Assembly (NCBI RefSeq): GCF_046224405.1
Contig: NZ_JBJXRK010000015.1
Span: 1 to 51,739 of the forward strand
Direction of reading: 5' to 3'
From: Gudongella sp046224405
GTDB taxonomy: Bacteria; Bacillota; Clostridia; Tissierellales; Tissierellaceae
Length of the DNA stretch: 51,739 bases
Shown one piece after another: positions 35,932-45,007 of the stretch. The notes beneath the pieces were generated by a model. That model was not told the origin of the DNA and made no database searches. It worked only from the letters and a program-made list of their open reading frames with translations. The translations under genes and the position numbers were made by a program. Each line of letters begins with the position of its first letter. Position 1 is the first letter of the stretch.

Positions 35932-37503
35932 TTACCCTATTTCATGAACCTCCAGATGACGGTCTTCAATGACCCAATTTTGGTTCTCATAACTGTAGGT
36001 TATGGTGAGGGTGTAATGACCGACCATCTCGGTGGTTGTCTCCTGGGTCAGCTGATGCTTTCTCGGATGGATCATTTCAAGAATGTATTCCCGATCTTCG
36101 ATGATTCGAGTGATTCCATCCTTTGGTGGGATTACAAGTTCTCCGTCCATATAATCATAGTAGGTGTCTACATATTCTTCCACAAGGCTACGGTCAGCGA
36201 TTTCAGAGATATATTCAATCAGGTCCTCCTTGGTGTCAAAATCTCTAACAACCCAGCTGTCAGCCTCTGTTTAATGATAGAGTCTATTCTCAAACTCTAC
36301 CTCCAATATAAGGGCTTCTTCTGCTGTAAATGGTTCCATATTGATCAGTTCCTCAACCAATATTACAAACAGCTTGGATGCCTCTGCCCTTGTGCTTGTC
36401 CTATCTGGTCTAAAGGTGTTGTCTGATGGATAGCCCTTTATTATGCCGAGTTCAACTGCTGTGTAGATATATGGTGCAAACTCGGCTTCAACCTCAGAAC
36501 TATCTGCAAAGCTCAGCTGACCACTTTGAGGCTCTTCACCAGTTGCCTTGATAATGATTTTTGTCATTTCCTGTCGTGTTATCGGACGGTTGTAATCCTC
36601 AAACTCGCCTTCTTCAATCAGTCCAAGTTCAAGGGCCTTGGAAACATAAGGTTCAAACCATACACTTGATGTTCCCTCCTGATAGTAACTAAGGGATTCA
36701 ACCGCTACTTTAATGAATTCTGCAACTGTGATCTGGCCATCAGGTCTGAATGTTCCATCTGGATAACCTTCGATAAGTGCCAGAGTGACCAGCTTGGCTA
36801 CATGGTCTACATACCATTCATCACCTGAAACATCAGAAAAGTCTATATCCAATTCAACACCTGAAGCTGCTTCATAAAGTGAATATCCCATGGGATAGGA
36901 ATCTTCCTCAAAGAACATTAGCTTTTCAAAGGAGATGGCTCCAACACCTTCCTGGATTTTTCTTTCCTCATAGTAGTCACTGTTAATGTCCTCATACCTT
37001 ACTTTAAAGATCCAGCCTTCATCTGTATTCTCAACATCTGTGATTCTGGACTCCAGTGTTGTAGCTCCTTCTGAATTTTCCACTTCCTGAGACCAGGATG
37101 TACCTTCCTTAAGGGGTGTCCTTATAAGCTCAATCTCATCGTATTCTGAATCCAGCATCACTTCTTCTGACTTTGTCTGGATGATAACATCAGAACGAAC
37201 CGAGTAATCTAGGTTTAGGCTATAGTCCATATCCGATTCTCCTCCTGACATGTCATGAACAGAACCCTCAATTGCATAGTTGGTGGACATTTCATTTATC
37301 ATCATACTGCTTATTTGCATATCGTGTCCATATTCCACACTTCCATGGTAGGTCCACTCAAAGTTGTTGTACTGAGGGAGTAGATCTTGAAGTTCCAATT
37401 CTTCAATATGGTTATCTGCAAGTACGGTTAGCGGACTAAATGTCATGGCTATAACGACAATAGCTAGAGTAATTTTGCTTGCTAAATTTCCTCTAATAAC
37501 CAC
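35932..37503 (-). pseudogene. SLH-domain secreted surface protein with in-frame stop
   Basis: An N-terminal signal peptide (about 3-29, ending VLADN) is followed by a region of extracytoplasmic character and three SLH domains: EGYPDGTFRPDG, EDYNRPITRQEM and KGYPSDNTFRPDR, which anchor proteins to cell-wall polymers. A TAA (36271-36273) follows FENRLYH, and the same frame continues TEADSWVVRDFDT for 112 more residues as a distinct beta-rich domain. The two parts are therefore one gene split by a nonsense codon. The upstream half may still be exported. The start is GTG 37503 with AAAGGAG 8 bases upstream; ATG 37527 lies before that site. Alternative: the downstream domain is translated separately, but I see no ribosome site for it. 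Confidence 0.82.
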
Positions 37504-37719
37504 TTTTATCTCTCCTTTCAATTCCATATAACGCTCTTATTGATAACTTACCCGAGTAGAATGGAAATATTATTAAAGTTCCATTACATCCGTCAATTAA
37601 ATCTTGAAACAATGAAAATATTTTGGGTAAGAGGTTTTGTTTTACACATTTATTGGTATATGAGTAATGGCGAGTATTTTTTAGGTTACTGTAATAATGT
37701 GATAAGGAGAGTGGTGCTG

Positions 37720-38931
37720 ATGAAAACCGTTGCCATTGCAGGTACATATGACAGCAAGGCGAAGGAGCTAACCTTTGTGAAGGAGGTACTTGAGGGTGTT
37801 GGACTAAATACCCTTACAATCAACTGCGGGGTGTTCAAGCCAGAAATTCACACAGATGTAAAGAGCATTGACATTGCCGCTGATATAGGTGAGAACCTTG
37901 TTGAGATTGCAGGAAAGAAGGACCGGGCACTGGGGACAGAGGTCATGTCAAGGGCCATGGAAAAGGCCATTCCAAGGCTATATTCCGAGGGAAGGTTTGA
38001 TGGGATAATCTCCCTTGGTGGTACAGGAGGTACTTCCCTTGTAACACCTGGTATGAGGGCCCTTCCTGTTGGAGTTCCAAAGGTTATGGTTTCAACAGTG
38101 GCTTCAGGGAACGTATCCCAGTATGTTGGGACAAGTGACATTATGATGGTTCCCTCCATAGTTGACGTATCAGGCCTTAATTCAATATCCACAAGGATAT
38201 TTACAAACGCTGCCCTTGCAGTTGCAGGGATGGTTAATCTGGAGCACGAGGAGAAGTCATTGACCAAGAAACCTCTTATTGCCGCTACCATGTTTGGAGT
38301 GACCACCCCTTGTGTCAACATGGCCAGGGAGTACTTGGAGGAGAAGGGTTATGAGGTTCTTGTGTTCCATGCCACAGGAACCGGGGGCAAGACCATGGAA
38401 AGGCTGATAGAGGAAGGATACTTTGTAGGTGTTCTAGACCTTACCACAACCGAGTGGTGTGATGAGCTGGTTGGAGGAGTTCTTGCCGCAGGCCCAAACA
38501 GACTTGAGGCTGCCGGAAAGGCAAAGGTTCCACAGGTGGTTTCAGTGGGTGCACTTGACATGGTAAACTACGGACCTATTGATACTGTCCCTAGGGAATT
38601 TAAGGACAGGAATCTGTATAAGCACAACCCAACCGTTACCCTTATGAGAACAACAGTTGAGGAGAACGGGCAGCTGGGTGAGATAATATCTGAGAAGCTT
38701 AACATGACCGAGGGTCCAACGGCACTGATGCTTCCTCTTAAGGGAGTCTCCATGATTGATGCAGAGGGTCAGCCGTTCTATGGACCAGCGGAGGACCAGA
38801 TGCTCTTTGATGTTTTAAGGAAGAATATCGACAGATCAAGGGTCGAGTTGATTGAAATGGACAACAACATAAATGACGAGGATTTTGCCTTGTCAGCTGC
38901 CAGGAAGCTAGTGGAATTAATTGAGGGGTGA
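37720..38931 (+). CDS. UPF0261 (Tm-1-like) family protein
   Basis: The product is 403 aa, normal for the family. Conserved segments include VAIAGTYDSKAKEL (about 4), DGIISLGGTGGTSLVTP (about 94), TIFGVTTPC-like MFGVTTPC (about 190) and HATGTGGKTME (about 218). UPF0261 forms the N-terminal domain of tomato Tm-1, whose C-terminal domain is a TIM barrel. Here the TIM-barrel part is a separate gene 6 bases on. The structure has an ATP-binding fold; the reaction is unknown. The start ATG 37720 has AAGGAGAG upstream; an ATG-less extension to 37540 has no support. Confidence 0.9.
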   Translation: MKTVAIAGTYDSKAKELTFVKEVLEGVGLNTLTINCGVFKPEIHTDVKSIDIAADIGENLVEIAGKKDRALGTEVMSRAMEKAIPRLYSEGRFDGIISLGGTGGTSLVTPGMRALPVGVPKVMVSTVASGNVSQYVGTSDIMMVPSIVDVSGLNSISTRIFTNAALAVAGMVNLEHEEKSLTKKPLIAATMFGVTTPCVNMAREYLEEKGYEVLVFHATGTGGKTMERLIEEGYFVGVLDLTTTEWCDELVGGVLAAGPNRLEAAGKAKVPQVVSVGALDMVNYGPIDTVPREFKDRNLYKHNPTVTLMRTTVEENGQLGEIISEKLNMTEGPTALMLPLKGVSMIDAEGQPFYGPAEDQMLFDVLRKNIDRSRVELIEMDNNINDEDFALSAARKLVELIEG

Positions 38932-38937
38932 TAATTG

Positions 38938-39759
38938 ATGGATAGACACGAGGTACTTAGAAGGCTTAGAGAGCAGGTTGAAAGTGGAAAGGCGATAATC
39001 GGGGCAGGCGCTGGGACTGGAATTTCTGCAAAGAGCGCTGAAAAGGGAGGAGTTGACCTAATTATCATATACAACTCAGGAAGGTACAGAATGGCTGGAC
39101 GAGGATCCCTTGCCGGACTGCTTCCATATGGAGATGCTAACCAGATTGTTGTTGACATGGGCAGTGAAGTGTTGCCGATTGTAAAGGATACTCCAGTTCT
39201 TGCTGGCGTCTGCGGAACAGACCCCTTCAGAGTCATGGACAAGTTCCTGGAGCAATTGAAGGCTCAGGGCTTTGCAGGCGTTCAGAACTTCCCAACTGTT
39301 GGACTGATTGACGGGGTTTTCAGACAGAATCTCGAGGAGACTGGGATGGGCTATGACCTTGAGGTTGAGATGATAAGAAAGGCACATGAGCTTGAGATGC
39401 TTACTGCTCCATATGTGTTTGACACTGAGCAGGCCAAGAAGATGGTGGAGGCTGGTGCAGATATAATAGTAGCTCATATGGGGCTAACAACAAAGGGGTC
39501 TATCGGTGCCCAGACTGCACTTACCCTTGACGAGTCAGTTGTTAGGGTACAGGAAATCTGTGATGCAGGAAAGTATGTGAACCCAGGAGTCATTGTCCTT
39601 TGCCATGGTGGACCAATTGCAATGCCAGAAGATGCAAAATACATTCTGGATAGAACAGAGGGAGTGTCCGGATTCTTTGGAGCTTCAAGTATTGAGAGGC
39701 TGCCAACTGAGGTTGCGATCAAGGAGCAGGTTGAGGATTTCAAGAGAATTGAACTGTAA
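38938..39759 (+). CDS. TIM-barrel protein of the phosphoenolpyruvate-hydrolase-like family, Tm-1 C-terminal homologue
   Basis: The product is 273 aa. Stretches typical of the family: GKAIIGAGAGTGISAK (about 18), EKGGVDLIIIYNSGRYRM, GVCGTDPF, GFAGVQNFPTVGLIDG (about 112), and VLCHGGPIA near the end. Members are annotated as phosphoenolpyruvate hydrolase or TIM-barrel signal proteins and resemble the second half of plant Tm-1. Ribosome site GAGGGG 9 bases before ATG 38938. With the UPF0261 gene it forms a two-gene operon ended by a terminator, so the two proteins probably act on one pathway. Confidence 0.88.
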   Translation: MDRHEVLRRLREQVESGKAIIGAGAGTGISAKSAEKGGVDLIIIYNSGRYRMAGRGSLAGLLPYGDANQIVVDMGSEVLPIVKDTPVLAGVCGTDPFRVMDKFLEQLKAQGFAGVQNFPTVGLIDGVFRQNLEETGMGYDLEVEMIRKAHELEMLTAPYVFDTEQAKKMVEAGADIIVAHMGLTTKGSIGAQTALTLDESVVRVQEICDAGKYVNPGVIVLCHGGPIAMPEDAKYILDRTEGVSGFFGASSIERLPTEVAIKEQVEDFKRIEL

Positions 39760-39784
39760 GAAAAATTAGGGGTAGCATTAATAG

Positions 39785-39818
39785 CAAGCGGGCTAAAACT
39801 TGGTCTGCTTGTTTTTTT
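39785..39818 (+). terminator. Terminator of the UPF0261/TIM-barrel operon
   Basis: The stem CAAGCGGGC / GTCTGCTTG (with G-U pairs) is followed by TTTTTTT. Confidence 0.8.
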
Positions 39819-39918
39819 GAACATTAATAATTAATGGAATTAACTTTCGTTTTTTCTTATGCTTGGAGTAGTTGGCACATTAAGCTTACAATATTTGATG
39901 AAAAACATTACAATATAG

Positions 39919-39958
39919 TTATAAAGTGTTGATTGGAGCTGGAATCAACACTTTATAA
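39919..39958 (+). promoter_or_regulatory. Perfect 16-bp inverted repeat before the aldo/keto reductase
   Basis: The arms TTATAAAGTGTTGATT and AATCAACACTTTATAA are exact complements with an 8-base spacer GGAGCTGG. It ends 14 bases before the start codon, just ahead of the ribosome site GGGAGG. TATAGT (39914-39919) could be the -10, which would place the repeat at the start of the transcript. It is an operator or an RNA hairpin. Confidence 0.65.
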
Positions 39959-39972
39959 CTTGGGAGGGTAAC

Positions 39973-40989
39973 ATGTTGACAGTAAAAGTTGGAAAAACTG
40001 GTATTATTGCAAATAAGAATGGTTTTGGAGCTTTGCCTATACAAAGGATTTCCGGCGAGGATGCCAAGGAAATATTGTTGCATGCATATGAAGGAGGCAT
40101 AAATTTTTTCGATACTTCTCGTGCATACAGTGATAGCGAAGAGAAAATTGGAATGACATTGTCCCATGTGAGGGATAAAATGCATATTGCAACAAAAACC
40201 AAATCTAAAAATGCAGATGAGTTTTGGATTGACTTGAGAGAATCCCTTAAAGCAATGAAGACTGATTACATAGACATATATCAGTTTCACAACCCATCCT
40301 TTTGCCCAAAGCCCAAGGATGGGACAGGACTATATGAAGCTATGCTAGAGGCCAAGAAGAATGGGTTTATCAAGCATATTGGGATCACTAATCACAGGAT
40401 GAAAATTGCACTGGAAGTTGTGGAATCTGGTTTATATGAGACCATACAATTCCCGTTCAGCTACTTGGCAACAGAGGAGGAGCTAAGTCTTGTTAGGATG
40501 TGCAAGGAAAGAGAAGTTGGCTTCATTGCAATGAAATCACTGGCTGGTGGATTAATCAACAATTCAAGGGCAGCTTATGCACATCAATCATTATTTGATA
40601 ATGTATTACCTATTTGGGGAGTGCAGAAGCTGGAAGAGCTGGATGAATTCCTGGGCTACACAACCAATCCTCCTGAAATGACAGTTGAGATGCTTGAACT
40701 GATTGAGTATGACAAGAAGATTCTTTCTGGTGATTTTTGCAGAGGCTGTGGCTACTGCTTGCCATGCCCAGCTGATATTGATATTACCAATGCAGCGAGA
40801 ATGTCTCTTATGATCAGAAGAGCACCAACCAAAGTATTTTTTAGTGAGGATTGGCAAAGAAAGATGAAAAAAATTGAAGAATGCATAGAATGCCGTCATT
40901 GTTCCGATAATTGTCCATACGGCTTGGATACGCCGAACCTATTGAAGAGGAATCTTAAAGATTACGAGGAATCAATTCAGAAAGTCTGA
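39973..40989 (+). CDS. Aldo/keto reductase with two 4Fe-4S-type clusters
   Basis: The product is 338 aa. The N-terminal 245 residues form the (beta/alpha)8 barrel with the usual tetrad candidates D47, Y52, K75 and H106 (FDTSRAYSDSEEKIG; IYQFHNPS). The C-terminus has two ferredoxin-like Cys motifs: CRGCGYCLPCP (about 256) and CIECRHCSDNCP (about 303). This is the anaerobe-type fusion of an NAD(P)H aldehyde/ketone reductase with iron-sulfur domains. Substrate not inferable. The start ATG 39973 follows GGGAGGGTAAC. No terminator was seen between it and the aldolase gene 158 bases downstream. Confidence 0.93.
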   Translation: MLTVKVGKTGIIANKNGFGALPIQRISGEDAKEILLHAYEGGINFFDTSRAYSDSEEKIGMTLSHVRDKMHIATKTKSKNADEFWIDLRESLKAMKTDYIDIYQFHNPSFCPKPKDGTGLYEAMLEAKKNGFIKHIGITNHRMKIALEVVESGLYETIQFPFSYLATEEELSLVRMCKEREVGFIAMKSLAGGLINNSRAAYAHQSLFDNVLPIWGVQKLEELDEFLGYTTNPPEMTVEMLELIEYDKKILSGDFCRGCGYCLPCPADIDITNAARMSLMIRRAPTKVFFSEDWQRKMKKIEECIECRHCSDNCPYGLDTPNLLKRNLKDYEESIQKV

Positions 40990-41147
40990 TTTTCATACGG
41001 AGCATTTTTCATGGCTTGAATTTTGATCTTCAATTATTGGGAATCATCCACCAGTATCTTTAGAAGGAGTACTTTTGTACATTACGGGTATAAAAAAAGT
41101 GACAACAGATAAATAAGACTGGAATACTGATACTTGGGAGGTATATT

Positions 41148-42035
41148 ATGAATGAAAATCAAAGAGATGTAATGAAGAAAGGAAAAGGTTTTGTAGCTGC
41201 ACTGGACCAGAGTGGTGGAAGCACTCCAAAGGCCTTGCTGGGCTATGGGGTGACTGAAGACAAGTATAGCAGTGATGAAGAGATGTTTGATCTGGTTCAT
41301 GAAATGAGAACCAGGATTATGACAAGTCCAGGCTTCAACTCAGAATATATATTGGCAGCCATTCTTTTTGAACAGACAATGGACCGTAAGGTGGAGGGCT
41401 TGTTTACGGGGGATTATTTATGGGAGAAAAAGGGAATAGTTCCAATTCTTAAGGTTGATAAGGGACTGGCGGATGAAGAGGATGGAGTACAGCTTATGAA
41501 GCCAATTCCAGAGCTGCGAGAGCTGTTGGATCGAGCTGTGGAGAAAAACATTTTTGGCACCAAGATGAGATCGGTGATAAAAAAGGCCAATCCAGAATCC
41601 ATTAAAAGAATCGTTCAGCAGCAATTTGAAATTGGAAATCAAATAATGGCAAAGGGACTGGTTCCGATTATTGAACCGGAAGTGGACATCAACAGTTCAG
41701 ATAAAAGGGAATCTGAAGAGATACTAAAGAAAGAAATCCTGGAACACTTGGATAGTCTTTCTGAGGGACAAGAGGTTATGCTAAAGCTTTCACTGCCTAG
41801 TGTGGATGGTTTCTATAAAGAACTGATTGAACATCCAAAGGTCATGCGTGTAGTTGCATTGTCAGGTGGTTATAGCAGGGAGGAAGCTGTAAGACTCCTG
41901 TACAATAACTCAGGCCTGATTGCAAGCTTTTCAAGAGCCCTGGTGGAAGGTCTAAGTGTTGACCAGAGTGAGAAGGAATTCAACGATATGCTAGTAAATT
42001 CAATTACAGAGATATACAAGGCCTCAATCTCTTAG
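41148..42035 (+). CDS. Class I fructose-bisphosphate aldolase
   Basis: The product is 295 aa. The start GKGFVAALDQSGGSTPKALLGYG and VPILKVDKGL are hallmarks of class I fructose-bisphosphate aldolase of the bacterial type. The lysine in VMLKLSLPS (about 213) is where the Schiff base is expected. It cleaves fructose-1,6-bisphosphate to dihydroxyacetone phosphate and glyceraldehyde-3-phosphate. The start ATG follows GGGAGGTATATT. A TTTTGTACA half-site (41073-41081) lies 67 bases upstream, the same as one arm of the palindrome before the aldehyde oxidoreductase. Confidence 0.92.
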   Translation: MNENQRDVMKKGKGFVAALDQSGGSTPKALLGYGVTEDKYSSDEEMFDLVHEMRTRIMTSPGFNSEYILAAILFEQTMDRKVEGLFTGDYLWEKKGIVPILKVDKGLADEEDGVQLMKPIPELRELLDRAVEKNIFGTKMRSVIKKANPESIKRIVQQQFEIGNQIMAKGLVPIIEPEVDINSSDKRESEEILKKEILEHLDSLSEGQEVMLKLSLPSVDGFYKELIEHPKVMRVVALSGGYSREEAVRLLYNNSGLIASFSRALVEGLSVDQSEKEFNDMLVNSITEIYKASIS

Positions 42036-42079
42036 AAGATAAACCTGGAGAGTTGAATAACATTGATTTTTATTAGGGC

Positions 42080-42101
42080 GGGTAGCCATATTATGGTACC
42101 C
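42080..42101 (+). terminator. Hairpin after the aldolase gene
   Basis: GGGTAGCCAT / ATGGTACCC with one bulge, followed by TTAGTTTTATG. A weak terminator candidate. Confidence 0.35.
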
Positions 42102-42212
42102 TGACTTAGTTTTATGTGATAATATTTAGGTGGAATAATAAGTAGCCAAGCGATTTTCAGAACTAAATGAAGATGGATAAAGGATTTATTCATAAGTCGG
42201 GTAGGTGAGTTT

Positions 42213-42788
42213 ATGAAGGCTGACATGACAAAGAAGGTTTTAGCTCAATCTGTTAAGGAATTAGTTGCCAAAACTCCACTTGAGAATGTAAGCGTCAAGG
42301 ATATAACTGATAACTGCGGGATGAGCAGGCATAGCTTCTACTATCATTTCAGGGACAAGCAAAATCTTGTGTCCTGGGTATTCAAGAATGAGGTAATGGT
42401 AAATCTCGAGCAAAAATGGCCCAGGGATATCTACAGGGATACGGTTGCATTTTTTTATGCAATTGAAAAGGACAAGGATTTCTATATTAATGCCTTTAAG
42501 TACGAAGGGCAGAACAGTCTCTCCGATTTTCTGTACAACTGGAATCGGAAGGACATGGAGTCCTATCTTTGTAGATTTGCAGAGGAGAATCATCAGTACA
42601 AGGAACTTCTTGAGGATGAGTTCAACTTCACCTTCGTAGTGAACCTTATGGCACATACTCTGTCTGGTCCGGCAATTGACTGGATAAGAATGGGGATGAA
42701 ACCATCTGCAGAAAGTGCCACAAGGGTTATTGCAAATGTTCTGTCTGATTTCCTTCCTAATTTTCTTAAAGAAACATATAAAATGTAG
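42213..42788 (+). CDS. TetR/AcrR-family regulator, DhaS-like
   Basis: The product is 191 aa. The N-terminal helix-turn-helix (about 20-45) reads VSVKDITDNCGMSRHSFYYHF; the FYYHF segment is typical of the TetR family. The C-terminal 140 residues are the ligand-binding helical domain, with DhaS-like stretches (KDKDFYINAFKYEGQNSL). DhaS-type members can activate genes of dihydroxyacetone metabolism. It lies between class I aldolase and aldehyde oxidoreductase, and a 30-bp palindrome follows the terminator, a plausible binding site. Ribosome site GTAGGTGAG is moderate. Confidence 0.88.
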   Translation: MKADMTKKVLAQSVKELVAKTPLENVSVKDITDNCGMSRHSFYYHFRDKQNLVSWVFKNEVMVNLEQKWPRDIYRDTVAFFYAIEKDKDFYINAFKYEGQNSLSDFLYNWNRKDMESYLCRFAEENHQYKELLEDEFNFTFVVNLMAHTLSGPAIDWIRMGMKPSAESATRVIANVLSDFLPNFLKETYKM

Positions 42789-42808
42789 TTGCAAGAATTA
42801 AAGAATTT

Positions 42809-42863
42809 AAAACCCTTGGGGTTGTTCATGGTATTGATAACTTTGAACAAACCCAAGGGTTTT
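42809..42863 (+). terminator. Terminator of the TetR-family gene
   Basis: The stem AAAACCCTTGGGGTTGTTCA pairs with TGAACAAACCCAAGGGTTTT, with one unpaired base inside and a loop of about 15 bases, then TTTTG. It runs directly into the palindrome at 42860. Confidence 0.8.
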
Positions 42864-42889
42864 GTACACATATAGATCTATGTACAAAA
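42860..42889. promoter_or_regulatory. Palindrome, probable operator for the TetR-family regulator
   Basis: The arms TTTTGTACA and TGTACAAAA (9 bp) flank CATATAGATCTA. The layout ACACATN6AT-like is close to known DhaS-type sites. The centre is about 75 bases before the predicted start of the aldehyde oxidoreductase transcript, which fits an activator. Confidence 0.55.
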
Positions 42890-42937
42890 CTTAGACACTG
42901 AGAGGATTTTGTAACAATTGAAATCCAAAAATAGGAG

Positions 42938-42943
42938 TATAAT
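42938..42943 (+). promoter_or_regulatory. -10 box of the aldehyde oxidoreductase promoter
   Basis: A consensus TATAAT; the sequence 17 bases upstream is CAATTG, a poor -35, consistent with activator dependence. Confidence 0.5.
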
Positions 42944-42987
42944 TTAAATAAGTTGGAAAATTATGATAATTGTAGAGGAGGATGGAT

Positions 42988-44847
42988 ATGCTATACGGTT
43001 ATGCTGGAAAGATGCTATTTGTAAACCTTACAGATGGCAGCATTGAAGAAAAGGAATTGTCAAAGGAACTGGCTGAGTATTTTGTAGGAGGTTATGGATT
43101 TGGGGCTAAAATCCTCTATGAGATGATGCCTGCTGGAGTTGATCCGTTGGGTCCTGAAAACGTAATGGGCTTTATTACAGGACCAACAAGCGCAACAAAG
43201 GCCTTCTTCGGAGGAAGATACACAATTGTACATAAGTCTCCTGTGACTGGCGGATGGAATGACGCAAACTCCGGGGGCTACTTTGGGCCGGAGCTCAAGA
43301 AGGCAGGCTATGATGCCCTCTTTATAAGTGGTGCAAGTGAAAAGCCAGTCTACCTCTACATCAAGGATGGCAAGGTTGAAATAAGGGATGCTTCAGGTCT
43401 TTGGGGAATGGATTCAAAGGAGGTCTGGGAGGCACTCAAGAAAGAGACTGGCGAGCCTAGGGTCAGAGTAACAGCAATAGGACCACCTGGAGAAAAACTG
43501 GCACTTATTTCTTGTCCAATCAATGATGGCCATCGTGCTCCAGGTAGAGGCGGTGGAGGAGCGGTAATGGGTTCCAAGAAACTCAAGGCCATCGCCGTTA
43601 GGGGAACAGGCGAAATACCTGTAGCCAACCCCGAAAAGGTTCTTGAGATCAACAAGAAAATCGGGGATTTCATGAAGACCAGTGACATGGCACAAGCCTT
43701 TGGTACCTTTGGTACAGGCGTTGGGACAGCCGCATCTGCACTCAGCGGAGATTCACCGGTTAAAAACTGGGGTGGTGTTGGCATTGTGGACTTCGGTGAA
43801 GAAAATGCCGAGAAGGTAACTGCAACCACAATAGACAAGTATAAGACCAAAAAATATAATTGTTCAGCATGTCCATTGGGATGCGGTGCAGAATACACCG
43901 TGAATGAAGGAAGATGGCCAATGGAGAATACTGAGCGGCCTGAGTACGAGACAACAGCTGCATTCGGAAGTACATGCCTATGTGGTGAAGCCGATGCCAT
44001 ACTCAAATGCAATGAGATCTGCAACAGATATGGATTTGACACAATTTCAGCTGGAATGACAGTTGCCTGGGCAATGGAATGCTATAACAACGGAGTCTTA
44101 AGTAAGGAAGAGCTTGATGGAATAGACCTTACATGGGGCAACGGCGAAGCAATGGTAGAGCTGCTTCAGAAAATGGCAGATGGTGAAGGTTGCGGAGCGG
44201 TCCTTGCAAATGGTTCAGCCTATGCTGCCAAGCACTGGGGAAAAGGAGAGGAGCTCCTTCAGACTGCATCAGGGATAGAGCTGCCCATGCATGATCCCAA
44301 GTATGCACCGGGGCTTGCAAGAACCTACAAATATGACCCAACTCCAGGAAGGCACGTAAAGGGAGGTCTTGGACTCATCCAGATGATGAGTACTGACCCC
44401 AGCAAGTATAACTATGAGGATACAGGGCAGACTGACTTGGGGTTTACAACAAACACCGAGGTTATGAATGCCAGTAGCTTATGCGTGTTTAATGCGTATG
44501 CTGCTCCTCCTGAAGCACAGAATGAATTTTTGACTGCCATAACAGGGATTGAGTATGACGAGAAAAAAGTACATGAGACTGGGTGGAGAATCTATTTGTT
44601 GAGACATGCGTTCAACCTGAGGGAAGGACTCAAGCCATCTGACTTTACAATGACAAATAGAGCTGTTGGAGATCCTCCACAGACTGCAGGACCTCTGGAA
44701 GGAATAACTGTGGATGAGGAGAAACTTAGCAGGAATTTCTTTGAAGCTGCAAGAATTGATATGGAAACTGGAAAGCCTGATAAAGAGATCCTTGAGGAGT
44801 TGGGACAACTGGATGAACTGGTAAGGGATATTTACGGAAGTAAATAG
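42988..44847 (+). CDS. aor: Aldehyde:ferredoxin oxidoreductase, tungsten-type
   Basis: The product is 619 aa, the usual length. The N-terminal domain (LTDGSIEEKELSKELAEYFV...GGYGFGAKILYEMMPAGVDPLGPEN) and FFGGRYTIVHKSPVTGGWND match the AOR pterin-binding region. Iron-sulfur ligands: CSACPLGCG (about 292-300) and a later Cys in ASSLCVFN (about 499). It oxidises aldehydes to acids with ferredoxin. The start ATG 42988 has AGAGGAGG 6 bases upstream; ATG 42982 is too close to that site. It stands alone, after the palindrome and promoter, with a terminator behind. Confidence 0.95.
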   Translation: MLYGYAGKMLFVNLTDGSIEEKELSKELAEYFVGGYGFGAKILYEMMPAGVDPLGPENVMGFITGPTSATKAFFGGRYTIVHKSPVTGGWNDANSGGYFGPELKKAGYDALFISGASEKPVYLYIKDGKVEIRDASGLWGMDSKEVWEALKKETGEPRVRVTAIGPPGEKLALISCPINDGHRAPGRGGGGAVMGSKKLKAIAVRGTGEIPVANPEKVLEINKKIGDFMKTSDMAQAFGTFGTGVGTAASALSGDSPVKNWGGVGIVDFGEENAEKVTATTIDKYKTKKYNCSACPLGCGAEYTVNEGRWPMENTERPEYETTAAFGSTCLCGEADAILKCNEICNRYGFDTISAGMTVAWAMECYNNGVLSKEELDGIDLTWGNGEAMVELLQKMADGEGCGAVLANGSAYAAKHWGKGEELLQTASGIELPMHDPKYAPGLARTYKYDPTPGRHVKGGLGLIQMMSTDPSKYNYEDTGQTDLGFTTNTEVMNASSLCVFNAYAAPPEAQNEFLTAITGIEYDEKKVHETGWRIYLLRHAFNLREGLKPSDFTMTNRAVGDPPQTAGPLEGITVDEEKLSRNFFEAARIDMETGKPDKEILEELGQLDELVRDIYGSK

Positions 44848-44879
44848 AAAGAGATACTCACATTTGAATATGCAAAATC

Positions 44880-44909
44880 AGCAGACCTGGAGTATGGTCT
44901 GCTTTTTTT
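44880..44909 (+). terminator. Terminator of the aldehyde oxidoreductase gene
   Basis: The stem AGCAGACC / GGTCTGCT is followed by TTTTTT. Confidence 0.9.
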
Positions 44910-44941
44910 GGCACTCTAATTTCCACATATCAACTAAAAGA

Positions 44942-44950
44942 TGCTATAAT
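44942..44950 (+). promoter_or_regulatory. Extended -10 promoter of the histidine kinase gene
   Basis: TGCTATAAT is a full extended -10 (TGnTATAAT), 58 bases before the start codon; the -35 region (TTCCAC) is weak. Confidence 0.5.
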
Positions 44951-45007
44951 ACAAAGGTCTGGAATTTATAGAGATGTTAAATATATTATCTTAACAGGGA
45001 GACTCTT

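Noticed and set aside
38778..39242. Reverse-strand frame across the UPF0261/TIM-barrel junction
   Set aside because: Low-complexity serine/proline-rich translation typical of an antisense shadow.
39873..39890. TTGGCACATTAAGCTTAC as a sigma-54 promoter before the aldo/keto reductase
   Set aside because: The GC pair is 2 bases too close to the GG pair.
43356..44042. Long reverse-strand reading frame of 228 codons
   Set aside because: It lies inside the aldehyde oxidoreductase gene, has no ribosome site and shows no recognisable protein; it mirrors the codon pattern of the real gene.
44908..44924. TTGGCACTCTAATTTCC as a second sigma-54 promoter before the kinase gene
   Set aside because: The -12 element has TTTC in place of TTGC, losing the essential G; an extended -10 TATAAT explains the promoter better.
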